From the NCBI RefSeq assembly GCF_021699195.1, contig NZ_SSXE01000027.1, forward strand, positions 1 to 62,781: a stretch of DNA of 62,781 nt, given 5' to 3'. The notes below the pieces were generated by a model, which was given only the letters and a program-made list of their open reading frames with translations, searched no databases and was not told the DNA's origin. Positions 1-12,200 of this stretch are shown in pieces; position 1 is the first letter of the stretch; each line of letters starts with the position of its first letter. Source of the stretch: Nonomuraea sp. MG754425. GTDB taxonomy: Bacteria > Actinomycetota > Actinomycetes > Streptosporangiales > Streptosporangiaceae. Position numbers and translations under genes: made by a program.

Positions 1-57
1 GCGACATCGGCCGTGCGGGGAGGTTCTTGTCGGCCGCAAGCGGTAGAACTTAATGCC

Positions 58-2235
<2,178 letters not shown>

Positions 2236-2237
2236 CC

Positions 2238-2316
2238 GGTCGCCGCGAGCGCGGCGACCAGGAAAACAGACCCAGCCGCGGGGACGGCCTCCCCCCGAAT
2301 GCCGTCCCCGGCTGGG
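2238..2316 (+). terminator. Tandem hairpins after recG
   Basis: A perfect 9-bp stem (GGTCGCCGC, loop GAGC, GCGGCGACC) at 2238-2259 follows 2 nt after the recG stop. A second, longer stem at 2271-2316 pairs CCCAGCCG-CGGGGACGGC with GCCGTCCCCG-GCTGGG. Neither has a U-tract, which is common for actinobacterial terminators. Transcript-end mapping would decide the function. Confidence 0.6.
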
Positions 2317-2515
2317 CCCACCCTCGGGTCAGGTGCCGAGGGAACCGGCGTGCGGAAGGGCTCACGATCACGCCGGTCGGCCTTCACGTGGGTCACCTTG
2401 AAGGCCGCAGACATCATCATGGGGGCCCGGCCCCCGGATGTGAATCACCCTTGCGTAGTCGAGGCAGACACTTGTCCACTCTTGACCTGCGTGAACATGC
2501 GGAACAATGGGTCAC

Positions 2516-3082
2516 ATGACGCGGATCATCGCAGGCGTGGCGGGTGGGCGGCGCTTGGCCGTGCCGCCGGGGCGGGGTACGAGGCCGACCAGCGACAGGG
2601 CTCGAGAAGGCATTCTCTTGACGCTCGACTCCCTGTACGGGCTGCGCGACGCCCGGGTCCTCGACCTGTACGCCGGTTCGGGCGCGGTCGGCCTGGAGGC
2701 GCTGTCGCGGGGCGCGGCCGAGGCGGTGCTGGTGGAGTCCGACCCCAGGGCGGTCCGCACGATCAGGGCGAACGTCGAGTCGCTGGGCCTCCAGGGTGCC
2801 CGCGTGGTGGCCGACAAGGTGGTGCGGGCGCTGGGGAAGGCCCCGGACGCGCCGTACGGGATCGTGTTCGCCGATCCGCCCTACGCCGTGCCCGACGAGG
2901 AGGTTCGGGTGGTGCTGGAGCTGCTGCGGGATAACGGATGGCTAGCAGATGAGGCTTTGGTGGCGTTCGAGAGGGAAAGCAGGGGAAAGCCGTTGATGTG
3001 GCCGGAAGGTTACGTTGAGGAGAGGGTCCGTCGTTATGGCGAAGCGTCCGTTTGGTACGGTCGCGCCGCCGGGAACCCGTAG
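2516..3082 (+). CDS. rsmD: 16S rRNA (guanine966-N2)-methyltransferase RsmD
   Basis: Methylates N2 of G966 in 16S rRNA during 30S assembly. The protein of 188 residues shows the SAM-binding motif VLDLYAGSGAVGLEAL, an acidic residue ending strand 2 (VESDPRAV), and the catalytic DPPY motif (VFADPPYAVPDE) typical of N-specific methyltransferases. I chose ATG 2516 (MTRIIAGVAGG, the family's usual N-terminus) over the in-frame ATG 2507. coaD begins 14 nt after the stop, and rsmD-coaD adjacency is the common arrangement. Confidence 0.93.
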   Translation: MTRIIAGVAGGRRLAVPPGRGTRPTSDRAREGILLTLDSLYGLRDARVLDLYAGSGAVGLEALSRGAAEAVLVESDPRAVRTIRANVESLGLQGARVVADKVVRALGKAPDAPYGIVFADPPYAVPDEEVRVVLELLRDNGWLADEALVAFERESRGKPLMWPEGYVEERVRRYGEASVWYGRAAGNP

Positions 3083-3096
3083 ACCTGGGAGGCGTC

Positions 3097-3573
3097 TTGC
3101 GCCGCGTAGTCTGCCCGGGGTCGTTCGACCCCATCACCAATGGACATCTCGACATCATCGGCCGCTCCGCACGGCTGTACGACGAGGTGACCGTGGCAGT
3201 CCTCATCAACGTCGAGAAAAGCAGCCTGTTCACGGTGGACGAACGGATCGACATCCTGCAGACCGTGACCAAGGAGTACCCGAACGTCAAGGTGCGGAAG
3301 TTTCACGGCCTGCTGGTCGACTTCTGCCGACAGAACGGCATCCCCGCCATCGTCAAGGGCATCAGGGTGGTCAGCGACTTCGACTACGAGCTGCAGATGG
3401 CGCAGCTCAACTACCGCCTGTCGGGGGTCGAGACGCTGTTCATGCCCACCAACCCCGAATACTCGTTCCTGTCGTCCTCGCGGGTGAAGGAGATCGCCCG
3501 CTACGGCGGGGACGTCTCGGGCCTTGTACCCGATCTCGTACACAAGCTGCTCATCGAGCGGCTCAGGGGCTGA
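3097..3573 (+). CDS. coaD: Phosphopantetheine adenylyltransferase
   Basis: Transfers AMP from ATP to 4'-phosphopantetheine, the fourth step of coenzyme A synthesis. The 158-residue length is typical. It has the nucleotidyltransferase signature GSFDPITNGH near the N-terminus and the C-terminal LSSSRVKEIARYGGDVSGLVP motif. The start is TTG 3097 (LRRVVCPGSFDP), preceded by a GGGAGG ribosome-binding site at 3087-3092; an upstream in-frame ATG at 3052 would add 15 unrelated residues and overlap rsmD. Confidence 0.94.
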   Translation: MRRVVCPGSFDPITNGHLDIIGRSARLYDEVTVAVLINVEKSSLFTVDERIDILQTVTKEYPNVKVRKFHGLLVDFCRQNGIPAIVKGIRVVSDFDYELQMAQLNYRLSGVETLFMPTNPEYSFLSSSRVKEIARYGGDVSGLVPDLVHKLLIERLRG

Positions 3574-3644
3574 CCGCGAGCTGCTATCCTTTCATTTCGG
3601 CCTTGTACGACGCGATTGTTTTCGCCATGCCTAGCGAGAGCAGG

Positions 3645-4196
3645 ATGACTCAGCACCTCGACCCCCGCTCCCCATGGGTGATCTCGACCCACGACCTGGG
3701 AAAGCGGCCGGGCACGATGCGGCAGGTGAGCCTGACCCTCCCGGCTCCGGCGAACCTCGGCGTCGACATGATCGGTGTCCCCAAAGACGCCGATGTCGAG
3801 CTGGATCTCCGGCTCGAAGCAGTGATGGAAGGCGTGCTCGTCTCGGGCACCGCGCAGGCCCCGCTCGCCGGGGAGTGCGCGCGGTGTCTCGACCCGATCA
3901 CCTTGGCGATCGAGGTCGACCTGCAGGAGTTGTTCTTCTACTCCGACGAGGACGCCTCGGAGGAGGACTCACTGCTCGACGGTGAGCTGTTCGACCTCGA
4001 GCCGACGTTCCGTGACGCGGTGGTGCTCGCACTGCCGCTGAGCCCGGTGTGCGGCGAAGAGTGCGAAGGGCTCTGCACGGAGTGCGGGGTCAAGCTGGCC
4101 GAGGCCGGCGAAGATCACCGGCACGAGAAGGTCGACGCCCGCTGGGCGTCGTTGCAAGGTCTGATTACCGACAAAGATAACGATCAGGAGAAGTGA
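3645..4196 (+). CDS. DUF177/YceD family protein upstream of rpmF
   Basis: About 183 residues. Members of this family (YceD) almost always precede rpmF and are linked to 23S rRNA accumulation in bacteria and plastids; the molecular role is not settled. It carries the family's cysteine pattern: ECARCLDP in the middle and [13 protein letters not shown] near the C-terminus, possibly metal binding. ATG 3645 is favoured (AGCAGG directly upstream); ATG 3627 in the same frame is possible. The stop lies 1 nt before the rpmF start, so the two are co-translated. Confidence 0.88.
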   Translation: MTQHLDPRSPWVISTHDLGKRPGTMRQVSLTLPAPANLGVDMIGVPKDADVELDLRLEAVMEGVLVSGTAQAPLAGECARCLDPITLAIEVDLQELFFYSDEDASEEDSLLDGELFDLEPTFRDAVVLALPLSPVCGEECEGLCTECGVKLAEAGEDHRHEKVDARWASLQGLITDKDNDQEK

Positions 4197-4197
4197 C

Positions 4198-4377
4198 GTG
4201 GCCGTCCCGAAGCGAAAGATGTCGCGGAGCAACACCCGCGCCCGTCGCTCCCAGTGGAAGACGACTGCTGTCGCCCTGGTGAGCTGCCCGCAGTGCCGTT
4301 CGCCCAAGCAGCCGCACATCGCGTGCCCCACCTGCGGCACCTACAACCGTCGTCAGGTCATCGAGCCGTCCGCCTGA
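4198..4377 (+). CDS. rpmF: 50S ribosomal protein L32
   Basis: 59 residues beginning [20 protein letters not shown], the L32 N-terminus. It has two CxxC pairs (CPQC, CPTC), so this is the zinc-binding C+ form of L32 rather than a zinc-independent paralogue. Starts with GTG 1 nt after the DUF177 stop, inside the conserved DUF177-rpmF-rnc-mutM cluster. Confidence 0.96.
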   Translation: MAVPKRKMSRSNTRARRSQWKTTAVALVSCPQCRSPKQPHIACPTCGTYNRRQVIEPSA

Positions 4378-4476
4378 TTCTCAGCAGTCAGCAGTTGACG
4401 TGATGCCGACCGGGTGCCATTGTGCCTCGGTCGGCGTTACCGTCTCAGATGCGTGCGGCGGCGGTTCGCCCGCGGC

Positions 4477-4525
4477 CGTGGTGGACGCCGGGGCTACGCG
4501 TTACCCCGACGCCCACCACGTTTTC
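4477..4525 (+). terminator. Long intrinsic terminator between rpmF and rnc
   Basis: A near-palindromic 44-nt stretch (4477-4520) folds into a very long stem: CGTGGTGGACGCCGGGG pairs with CCCCGACGCCCACCACG, with G-U type mismatches only, and is followed at once by TTTT. This is one of the few classical stem-plus-T terminators in the window. It would separate the coaD-DUF177-rpmF transcript from rnc-mutM. Confidence 0.75.
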
Positions 4526-4584
4526 GGGCATCTTCCGCAGTCGGCGCGCCTTAGGCCATAGGAAGATGTCCGAGGAGGAAGCAC

Positions 4585-5325
4585 GTGGGCGCAGGTCCTA
4601 AGCCGGTGGCCGTCGAGGTCGCCAGAGACGAGTTGGAGCGGGTCCTGGCGGTCGGTCTCGACCCCGACATCCTGGAGCGCGCGCTGACGCACCGCTCCTA
4701 CGCGTACGAGAACGGTGGGCTGCCCACCAACGAGCGCCTGGAGTTCCTGGGCGACTCAGTGCTCGGCCTGGTGGTCACCGACACCCTCTACCGCAACCAC
4801 CCCGACCTGCCGGAAGGCCAGCTCGCGAAGCTGCGCGCCGCGGTGGTCAACATGCGGGCGCTGGCCGACGTGGCCAGGGGCCTGGGGCTGGGCCGGTTCC
4901 TGCGGCTCGGCCGGGGCGAGGAGGGCACCGGCGGGCGTGACAAGTCGTCCATCCTGGCCGACACGCTGGAGGCGCTGATCGGCGCGATCTACGTCGACAA
5001 GGGCCTCGACGAGGCGTTCCGGGTGGTCCACCTGCTGTTCGACCCGCTGATCGTCCGCTCGGCCTCGCTCGGCGCCGGGCTCGACTGGAAGACCTCCCTG
5101 CAGGAGCTGACCGCCTCCGAGGCACTCGGCGTGCCCGAGTACCACGTCGAGGAGAGCGGCCCCGACCACGCCAAGTCGTTCACGGCCATGGTGCGGGTCG
5201 GCGGCGAGTCCTACGGCTCGGGCAACGGGCGCAGCAAGAAGGAGGCCGAGCAGCAGGCGGCCGAGGCGGCGTGGACCCGCATCAGGGCCCGCCGCGAGCA
5301 GCGCGAGAGCCAGCCCGCGGGTTGA
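4585..5325 (+). CDS. rnc: Ribonuclease III
   Basis: Cleaves double-stranded RNA, including rRNA precursors. The 246-residue protein contains the RNase III signature [15 protein letters not shown] with acidic metal ligands, a second catalytic acidic motif ([15 protein letters not shown]), and a C-terminal dsRNA-binding domain ([11 protein letters not shown] through [16 protein letters not shown]). Start is GTG 4585 with a strong GAGGAGG site at 4571-4578. mutM follows 96 bp downstream, the usual actinobacterial order. Confidence 0.95.
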   Translation: MGAGPKPVAVEVARDELERVLAVGLDPDILERALTHRSYAYENGGLPTNERLEFLGDSVLGLVVTDTLYRNHPDLPEGQLAKLRAAVVNMRALADVARGLGLGRFLRLGRGEEGTGGRDKSSILADTLEALIGAIYVDKGLDEAFRVVHLLFDPLIVRSASLGAGLDWKTSLQELTASEALGVPEYHVEESGPDHAKSFTAMVRVGGESYGSGNGRSKKEAEQQAAEAAWTRIRARREQRESQPAG

Positions 5326-5421
5326 TTCCGCGGCCCCCGCCGGGAAGGCACGCAGGGCCGCCGGGTGTTGACCGAAGGGTGAGAGTTATCTACCCCCAGT
5401 GTCCAGAGGGCGAGGTCCGAG

Positions 5422-6267
5422 GTGCCTGAGCTGCCGGAGGTCGAGGTCGTCAGGCGCGGCCTCGCGCAATGGGTGGTCGGGCGTGAGATCGCCGCGGCCG
5501 AGGTGCTGCATCCCCGCGCGATCAGGCGTCATCTGGCGGGCGCCGACGAGTTCGCCGGGCGGCTCAAGGGCCGTACGGTGCTGTCGGCGCAGCGCCGCGG
5601 CAAGTACCTGTGGCTGCCGCTGTCGGGGCCCGGCGAGGCGCTCCTGGCCCATCTGGGGATGAGCGGGCAACTCCTGGTCGTGCGCTCCGACGCGCCGCCG
5701 GAGAAACACCTGAGGGTACGCCTGCGCTTCGAGGACGGCGGCTCCGACCTGCGCTTCGTCGATCAGCGCACGTTCGGCCACGTCATGCTCAGCCCGCTGG
5801 CGGGGGGTGTGCCGGAGCCGATCTCCCACATCGCCCCCGACCCGTTCGAGCCGGCGTTCGACGAGGCGGAGTTCACCCGCAGGCTCCGGGCCAGGCACAC
5901 CGAGATCAAGCGGGCGCTGCTCGACCAGTCGCTGATCAGCGGCGTCGGCAACATCTACGCCGACGAGGCCCTGTGGATCGCCCGGCTGCACTGGGCCCGT
6001 CCGACGCAGACGCTGACCGGGCCCAAGGTCGCCGAGCTGGTGACGGCCGTGCGCACGGTGATGGGGGCCGCGCTCGAACAGGGCGGCACGTCCTTCGACA
6101 GCCTGTACGTCGACGTCAACGGCGAGAGCGGCTACTTCGCACGCTCGCTGGAGGCGTACGGCCGCCGCGACCTGCCCTGCTCCCGGTGCGGCACCGCGAT
6201 CAGGCGGGAGGCGTTCATGAACCGATCGTCCTACTCCTGCCCGCGATGCCAGCGACCGCCACGCTGA
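5422..6267 (+). CDS. mutM: Formamidopyrimidine-DNA glycosylase
   Basis: Base excision repair enzyme that removes 8-oxoguanine and formamidopyrimidines and nicks the strand. The N-terminus (start, then [13 protein letters not shown]) carries the catalytic Pro2 and Glu3. The family lysine lies in [18 protein letters not shown], the helix-two-turn-helix in [20 protein letters not shown], and the C-terminal zinc finger is CSRCG...CPRC. Length of 281 is normal. Its last 53 bp overlap the 3' end of the convergent MFS gene. Confidence 0.94.
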   Translation: MPELPEVEVVRRGLAQWVVGREIAAAEVLHPRAIRRHLAGADEFAGRLKGRTVLSAQRRGKYLWLPLSGPGEALLAHLGMSGQLLVVRSDAPPEKHLRVRLRFEDGGSDLRFVDQRTFGHVMLSPLAGGVPEPISHIAPDPFEPAFDEAEFTRRLRARHTEIKRALLDQSLISGVGNIYADEALWIARLHWARPTQTLTGPKVAELVTAVRTVMGAALEQGGTSFDSLYVDVNGESGYFARSLEAYGRRDLPCSRCGTAIRREAFMNRSSYSCPRCQRPPR

Positions 6268-7384
6268 TCGCGGCCAGTGCCGCGCCCGTCCACATCACCG
6301 CGGGCACCGACAGCCCGTCCGCGATCCGGCCGCCGGCGAACGCGCCGAGCGCGATGGAGACGTTGAAGGCGCCGACGTACAGCGCCGTGCCGAGTTCGCC
6401 GCCGCCCTCGCGCATGATCCACAACTGCAGGCTCACCCCGACGCCGCCGTAGCCCGCTCCCCAGACCACGAGCGCGGCCAGCGCGGGCACCCCGGCCGGC
6501 GAGAGGGCGACCATCGCCAGTCCCATGAGCGTGACCAGCACGATCAGCGTGAGCCGGGGGTTCCTGGCGGCCCACGCGCCCGCGGCGAAGTTCCCGGCCA
6601 CGCCCGCGGCCCCGTACAGCAGGAGTGCGGTGCTCACGAGGGCGGGGCCGGCCTGCGTGACCTCCTCCAGGAACGGGCGGACGTAGGTGTAGGCCACGAA
6701 GTGCCCTGAAACGGTCAGAGTGGTGAGGACCAGGACGACCGTGAGCGGCCCTGAGAGCCACGAGGAGCGCTCGCCGGCCGCGGGTGACGTTTCCGGCTCG
6801 GGGAGCGGCTTCAGTGGCGGCAGCGTCGCGGCCAGCAGCGCGAGCAGGGCGAGGGCGAACACCGCCGCGGCGGCGAACGCGCTGCGCCAGCCCGCGAACG
6901 ACGAGACGAACGTCGCCGCCGGCACCCCCAGCACCGACGCCACCGACACCCCGCCCAGGATGATCGATGTCGCCCGCCCCACGGACCGCTCGGGCACCAG
7001 GCGTGTCCCGAGCCCCGCCGCGAACGCCCAGAACCCGCCGATGCTCACCCCGGTCAGCACCCGGGCGGCCATCATGACCGGATGTCCCGGAGCCACCGAG
7101 GCCGCCAGGTTCGCCACCGCCAGCAGCGCCATCAGCCCGAGCAGGACGAGCCGCCGGTCGGCCCGGCGCGCCACGATCGCCAGCACGGGCGCCGCCACCG
7201 CGGCCACCAGCCCGGGGGCGGTCATCGTCAGCCCCGCCGTGCCCGCCGAGACGCCCAGGTCGGCGGCCATCGAGGTGAGCAGGCCCACCGGGAGCATCTC
7301 GCTGGTCACCACGGTGAAAGTGCCCATCGCGACCGAGGTCACGGCGAGCCAGCGCGTCCGCGCGGAGACATCTGTCATCGTCAT
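6215..7384 (-). CDS. MFS transporter, drug-efflux type
   Basis: A 389-residue major facilitator protein of the 12-helix DHA1 type, probably exporting a small molecule by proton antiport. About twelve hydrophobic segments are visible, with the loop-2 region [13 protein letters not shown] and a motif-C-like [16 protein letters not shown] start it at ATG 7384 ([15 protein letters not shown]); an upstream in-frame ATG at 7507 would overlap the divergent LysR gene. The shared 94-bp intergenic region suggests control by that LysR. The 3' end overlaps mutM tail to tail by 53 bp. The substrate cannot be told. Confidence 0.85.
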   Translation of the reverse strand: MTMTDVSARTRWLAVTSVAMGTFTVVTSEMLPVGLLTSMAADLGVSAGTAGLTMTAPGLVAAVAAPVLAIVARRADRRLVLLGLMALLAVANLAASVAPGHPVMMAARVLTGVSIGGFWAFAAGLGTRLVPERSVGRATSIILGGVSVASVLGVPAATFVSSFAGWRSAFAAAAVFALALLALLAATLPPLKPLPEPETSPAAGERSSWLSGPLTVVLVLTTLTVSGHFVAYTYVRPFLEEVTQAGPALVSTALLLYGAAGVAGNFAAGAWAARNPRLTLIVLVTLMGLAMVALSPAGVPALAALVVWGAGYGGVGVSLQLWIMREGGGELGTALYVGAFNVSIALGAFAGGRIADGLSVPAVMWTGAALAAISVAVAGIAGRSRTIGS

Positions 7385-7478
7385 GCGGCCCAGCCTCACC
7401 GCCGCCCGGGGCGGGAACAATGACGAAGGTCGAAGGCTTGGTTTAGGTGGGCTAAGCGATCGAGCCGGAGGGTGCGGC

Positions 7479-8381
7479 ATGGAGTTCAGGGAGCTGGAGT
7501 GCTTCATCGTGCTCAGCGAGGAGCTGCACTTCGCGCGTACGGCCGAGCGGCTCTACCTGTCGCCGGGACGGGTGAGCCAGCTCCTGCGCTCGCTGGAGAC
7601 CAGGATCGGCGGCCGGTTGTTCGACCGGACCAGCAGGCGGGTGCGGCTGACGCCGCTCGGCGAGCGCTTCCTGGCCGACCTGCGGCCCGCCTACGACGGC
7701 ATGGCGGTGGCCGTGACCAGGGCCAGGGCGGTGGCCCGCGAGGTGACCGGGGTGCTCAGGGTCGGGTTCCTGGCCACGCCCACCGAGGTCGTGACGGGCA
7801 GCGTGCGGGCCTTCGAGCGGAGCTGCCTCGGCTGCGCGGTGGAGCTGGTGGAGATCCCGCTGTCCGACCCGTACAGCAAGCTGCGGGCGGGGCTGGTGGA
7901 CGTCGCGTTCACGCTGCTGCCGACGGAGGAGCCCGACCTGGTCACGGGAGCGGCGCTGAACCACGTCGGCCACCTGCTCGGCGTCTCCGCCCGGCATCCG
8001 CTGGCGGGCCGGGCGGGCATCGGGGTGGAGGAGCTGGCCGCGATCCCGCTGATCGGTCTCGAAGGACCGGCGCCGCGTGCCTGGCACGAGCGGATCGCAC
8101 CCTCCGTAACCCCTTCCGGACGTCCGATTCCCCGGGTGGGTAAGGTGGCCACGACGCAGGAGGGCCTGACCCAGGTGGCGCTCGACCGGGGTGGCATGTT
8201 GTTCTGCACGCCGACGGCGCGGCAGCTCGCCCGCCCCGACGTCAGTTTCGTGCCGGTCACCGGGCTGCCACCGTCGATCTTGGGCCTGGCCTGGGTGAAG
8301 TCCAGGGAGACAGCCGCGATCAGGGCGTTCGACGAGGCGGCCGCCGGCCGGCCGGTCGCCGACGAGATCCTGGTCGCGTGA
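7479..8381 (+). CDS. LysR family transcriptional regulator
   Basis: 300 residues with an N-terminal winged helix-turn-helix ([25 protein letters not shown], then [27 protein letters not shown]) and a C-terminal periplasmic-binding-like effector domain. Divergent from the MFS exporter, its probable target. A weak imperfect dyad (GCTTGG...CTAAGC, 7436-7457) lies between them. ATG 7479 gives the standard LysR N-terminus; the frame stays open far upstream, but that part is antisense to the MFS gene. Confidence 0.9.
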   Translation: MEFRELECFIVLSEELHFARTAERLYLSPGRVSQLLRSLETRIGGRLFDRTSRRVRLTPLGERFLADLRPAYDGMAVAVTRARAVAREVTGVLRVGFLATPTEVVTGSVRAFERSCLGCAVELVEIPLSDPYSKLRAGLVDVAFTLLPTEEPDLVTGAALNHVGHLLGVSARHPLAGRAGIGVEELAAIPLIGLEGPAPRAWHERIAPSVTPSGRPIPRVGKVATTQEGLTQVALDRGGMLFCTPTARQLARPDVSFVPVTGLPPSILGLAWVKSRETAAIRAFDEAAAGRPVADEILVA

Positions 8382-8391
8382 GGGGTGCCGA

Positions 8392-8679
8392 ATGTCACAG
8401 AGCAGCCAGGACGCCCGGCTGACCGCCTGGGTGCGGGGCCGGGTGCAGGGCGTGGGTTTCCGCTGGTGGACGCGGGCGCGGGCGCTGGAGCTCGGCCTGA
8501 CGGGCTGGGCCCGCAACACCGACGACGGCCGCGTCGAGGTGGTCGCGGAGGGGCCGCGCGAGGCGTGCGTCAAGCTGCTGGAGCAGCTCAGAGGTTGCGA
8601 CACGCCGGGCAGGGTGGATGGAGTAGTAGAACGGTGGAGTGAACCCCGAGGTAGTTTGACCGGTTTCGTGGAGAGGTAG
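8392..8679 (+). CDS. acyP: Acylphosphatase
   Basis: 95-residue enzyme that hydrolyses acyl phosphates. It shows the family core [17 protein letters not shown], with the phosphate-binding loop and catalytic Arg, and [17 protein letters not shown], with the catalytic Asn. The C-terminal GSLTGFVER corresponds to the usual G-x-F-x-x ending. It starts 10 nt after the LysR stop and lies upstream of smc, as in other actinomycetes. Confidence 0.92.
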   Translation: MSQSSQDARLTAWVRGRVQGVGFRWWTRARALELGLTGWARNTDDGRVEVVAEGPREACVKLLEQLRGCDTPGRVDGVVERWSEPRGSLTGFVER

Positions 8680-8684
8680 CGCGT

Positions 8685-8713
8685 TTCGTCAAACCGCTCA
8701 AATAGGGTATAGT
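8685..8713 (+). promoter_or_regulatory. Putative promoter for the small coiled-coil protein
   Basis: In an AT-richer patch a TATAGT -10 hexamer (8708-8713) lies 17 bp after TTCGTC (8685-8690). The predicted transcript would have a leader of about 150 nt before the ATG at 8871. The -35 is a poor match, so this is tentative. Confidence 0.4.
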
Positions 8714-8870
8714 TGTATGTCGGGAGTGCCCATCAGTAGGGCTCAGCGGTTCGTTCGACTTGACCGCCCACACTGCCGGTGCGACTCTTGTTAGGTACCA
8801 CGCGCACCCCTCCCGCGGAATAAGAAGTGCGCGAACCAGTCTGGTCACTCAGCGTGGAGGACCCTTTACC

Positions 8871-9065
8871 ATGGCGAAGGCTCTACTCGGCCACGTCGGC
8901 GGTCCTGACCCTCGGATGGTCTCGGAAATGCGTCGCCTGCAGCAGCGCATCCGTGACCTTGAGGCAGAACTCATCCGACTTCAGGCCACTAACGACGCTC
9001 TTGCAGCGCAAACTCGCGACGAGGCGCTAAGCCGCACGCAAGAGCGCGAGCCGGCACTCACCTGA
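8871..9065 (+). CDS. Small conserved coiled-coil protein upstream of smc
   Basis: 64 residues: a short N-terminus (MAKALLGHVGGPDPRMV), then a charged heptad-like helix (EMRRLQQRIRDLEAELIRL) and a polar tail. The ATG at 8871 has GTGGAGG 9-16 nt upstream. The sequence seems highly structured and unlikely to be random, and I recall similar short proteins at this place in related actinomycetes, but I know no function. A long leader and a private terminator suggest strong independent expression. It could be a DNA- or RNA-associated dimer or a partner of a larger coiled-coil protein; both are guesses. Confidence 0.8.
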   Translation: MAKALLGHVGGPDPRMVSEMRRLQQRIRDLEAELIRLQATNDALAAQTRDEALSRTQEREPALT

Positions 9066-9087
9066 GAGTGATCGGAGCGCAAGACCC

Positions 9088-9120
9088 AGGGACGTCTCTG
9101 AGAGGCGTCCCTTGTTATTT
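9088..9120 (+). terminator. Intrinsic terminator after the coiled-coil gene
   Basis: GGGACGTCT pairs with AGGCGTCCC (one G-U pair) around a short loop, followed by TTGTTATTT. It ends 22 nt after the stop codon and gives the small gene its own transcription unit upstream of smc. Confidence 0.75.
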
Positions 9121-9243
9121 GCGCTGACGTCGCTAAACCCTGGCCGGACGGACGCTTGACCGTTGACGCCCACGCGGAACGGCGCGGACCAGTAGTCTTT
9201 CCCGAGGTCTGGTCAAGCTCTGTTCAGGGGAAAGGGGTCGCGC

Positions 9244-12200
9244 TTGTACCTCAAGACCCTCACCCTGCGCGGCTTCAAGTCCTTCGCCTCCGCGACCGCC
9301 CTCCGCTTCGAACCCGGCATCACCTGCGTGGTCGGCCCCAACGGTTCCGGCAAGTCCAACGTCGTCGACGCCCTGGCCTGGGTCATGGGCGAGCACAGCG
9401 CCAAGTCGCTGCGCGGCGGCAAGATGGAGGACGTCATCTTCGCCGGCACCTCGTCCCGGCCGCCGCTCGGCCGCGCCGAGGTGACGCTGACCATCGACAA
9501 CTCCGACGGCGCGCTGCCGATCGACTACACCGAGGTCACGATCAGCCGCCTGATGTTCCGGTCGGGGCAGAGCGAGTACGCCATCAACGGCGACACCTGC
9601 CGGCTGCTCGACATCCAGGAACTGCTGTCCGACTCCGGCATCGGCCGCGAGATGCACGTGATCGTCGGGCAGGGCCAGCTCGACGCCGTGCTGCACGCCG
9701 GCCCCGAGGACCGCCGGGCCTTCATCGAAGAGGCCGCGGGCGTGCTCAAGCACCGCAAGCGCAAGGAGAAGGCGCTGCGCAAGCTCGACGCGATGCAGGC
9801 CAACCTGACCCGCGTCCAGGACCTCGCCACCGAACTGCGCCGCCAGCTCAAACCGCTGGGCCGCCAGGCCGAGATCGCCCGCAAGGCCGCCGTCATCCAG
9901 GCCGACCTGCGCGACGCCCGCCTGCGGCTGCTGGCCGACGACGTGTGCATCCTGCGGGCCACCCTGGAGCGCGAGGCCGCCGACGAGGCCGCGATCACGG
10001 CCCGGCGCCGGCAGGTGGAGACCGAGCTGGCGCAGGGGCAGCAGCGCGAGAGCGCGCTGGAGACGGCCGAGGCCGAGGCCCAGCCGCGCCTGGCCGCCGC
10101 CCAGGAGACCTACTTCAGGCTGTCCTCCCTGCGCGAGCGCACCACCGGCCTGGAACAGCTCGCCGCCGAACGTCACCGCCACGCCCTCGACGCCGCCGCC
10201 ATCGAGCGCCGCGGACGCGACCCCGAAGACCTCGAACGCGAGGCCGGCGAGGTGCGCGAGCAGGAGCTCATCCACAACGCCGAGCTGGAGCAGGCGCACG
10301 AGCTGCTGGAGGACACCGTCCAGCGGCGCGCCGAGGCCGAGGCCGAGCTGAGCGCCGAGCAGCAGCGGCTCGCGCTGGCCGCCAGGGCCGCCGCCGACCG
10401 CCGCGAGGGCCTGGCCAAGCTGCGCGGCCAGGTCGACTCCGTACGCAGCCGCGCCCGCGCCGCCGAGGACGAGATCGGCCGGCTCCGGCAGGCCGTGGCC
10501 GACGCCGGCGCGCGTGAGGGCCAGGCCAGGGAAGACCTGGAGACCCAGCGTCTGGAGGAGCCCGCCGCCGATCCGGCGCTGGCCGCGGAACTGACCACCG
10601 CGCAGGCCGTCGTCGAGGAGGCCAAGGCGGTCGCCGACGAGGCGCGTGGCGTGGTGGAGGAGGCCAAGGCGGGCCTCGACGCGCCCCGTGCCGCCCTGCA
10701 GTCCGCCAAGGCGGGGGTGAGCACCGCCCGCGCCGCCGACCAGCAGGCCCAGCGCTCGGTCGCCGCCCTCGCCGCCCGTCGCGACGCCCTCGAACTGACC
10801 CTGGCCAAGGGCGACGGCGGCGCCGCGCTGCTCGACGCCGGCCTGGGCGGGCTGCTGGGCCCCCTGGCGGCCTCGATGCAGGTGACTCCAGGGGCCGAGC
10901 CGGCGGTGGCCGCCGTCCTGGGTCCGATCGCCGAGGCGGTCGCCGTCAAGACCCTCGACACGGCCGTGGAGGCGCTGGAGCTGCTGCGCGCCAAGGGCTC
11001 GGGCGAGGCGACCCTGCTGGTGGCCGGCGCGGACGACACCCGGGCGGCGCAGCGCCCGGCCGCTCCCGGCGGCGGCCGGTGGGTGGCCGACCTGGTGACG
11101 GTGCCCGACCAGCTCCGCCCCGCCCTCGACCACGTGCTGCACGGGGTCGTGCTCGTCGAGGACCTGGAGGCCGGCAGAGCGCTCGTCGAGCGGCACCCCG
11201 AACTCAGGGCGGTCACGCGGGCGGGCGACCTCGTCGGGGCCCACCTGGCGGCCGGTGGCGCGACGGGCGGCACGTCCGTGCTCCAGGTGCGCGCGGCGCT
11301 CGACGAGGCCGTCACGGACCTGGAGGAGGCCGAGGCCAGGGCGGAGGCGGGCGCGACGGCTCTGGACACGGCGATCGAGGCGGAGCAGAGCGCGCAGGCG
11401 GCTCTGGAGGCCGCCCAGGCCCAGGTCGGCGAGGCCCAGACCGCCGTCACCACCGCGCAGGCGGGCGTGAGCGCCGCGCAGGGCGTGCTCGACCAGGTCA
11501 GGGGCCGCCAGCGGGAGTCCGACCAGCGCAACGCCGCGGCGGCCAGGCGGCTGGCCCAGATGGAGGCCGCCGCCAACGCGGCCCGCGACGAGGCCGAGCG
11601 CCTGGCCGCGAGCGTGACCAAGGCGGAGGCGGCCCGCGCGGAGGGCCAGGAGGAGCTGGCCGAGCTGGAGATCCGGCTGGCCGAGGCCGAGTACGCCCAG
11701 GAGCTGGAGTCCGAGCCCACCACCGACCTGCGCGACGAGCTGACGAGCGCCGTGGAGGCCGCCAGGCAGCGCGAGATGGACACCCGGCTGCAGGCGCGTA
11801 CGGCCGAGGAGCGCGTCAAGGGCATCGAGGGCCGCGCCGACGGCCTGCTCAGGGCGGCCAGGCGGGAGCGCGACGAACGTGCCCAGGCCGCCGCCCAGCG
11901 CGCCAGGCGCAGGCGGCAGGCCGCGCTGGCCGAGGCCGTCAGCAGGGGCGCCAAGCAGGTGCTGCACGCCCTGGCCGGCTCCATCCAGCTCGCCTCCAGG
12001 GAGCGCGACGAGGCCGATCTGACCAGGGTGGCCGTCGACGCCGAGCTCAAGCAGGTGCGTTTGCGGGTCCGCGAGCTGGGCCAGGAGCTGGACAAACTGG
12101 TCAACCGCGTGCACGGCAACGAGGTGGCGCGTACCGAGCAGCGGCTGCGGCTGGAGCAGATGGAGCAGCGGGCGCTGGAGGAGTTCGGGGTCGAGACCGA

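Noticed and set aside
3015..3626. Extension of the DUF177 gene upstream through coaD
   Set aside because: The extension runs through coaD in another frame and has no similarity to the family; the domain begins after 3645.
6720..7478. 250-residue N-terminal extension of the LysR protein
   Set aside because: It is antisense to the MFS gene and precedes a standard LysR N-terminus at 7479.
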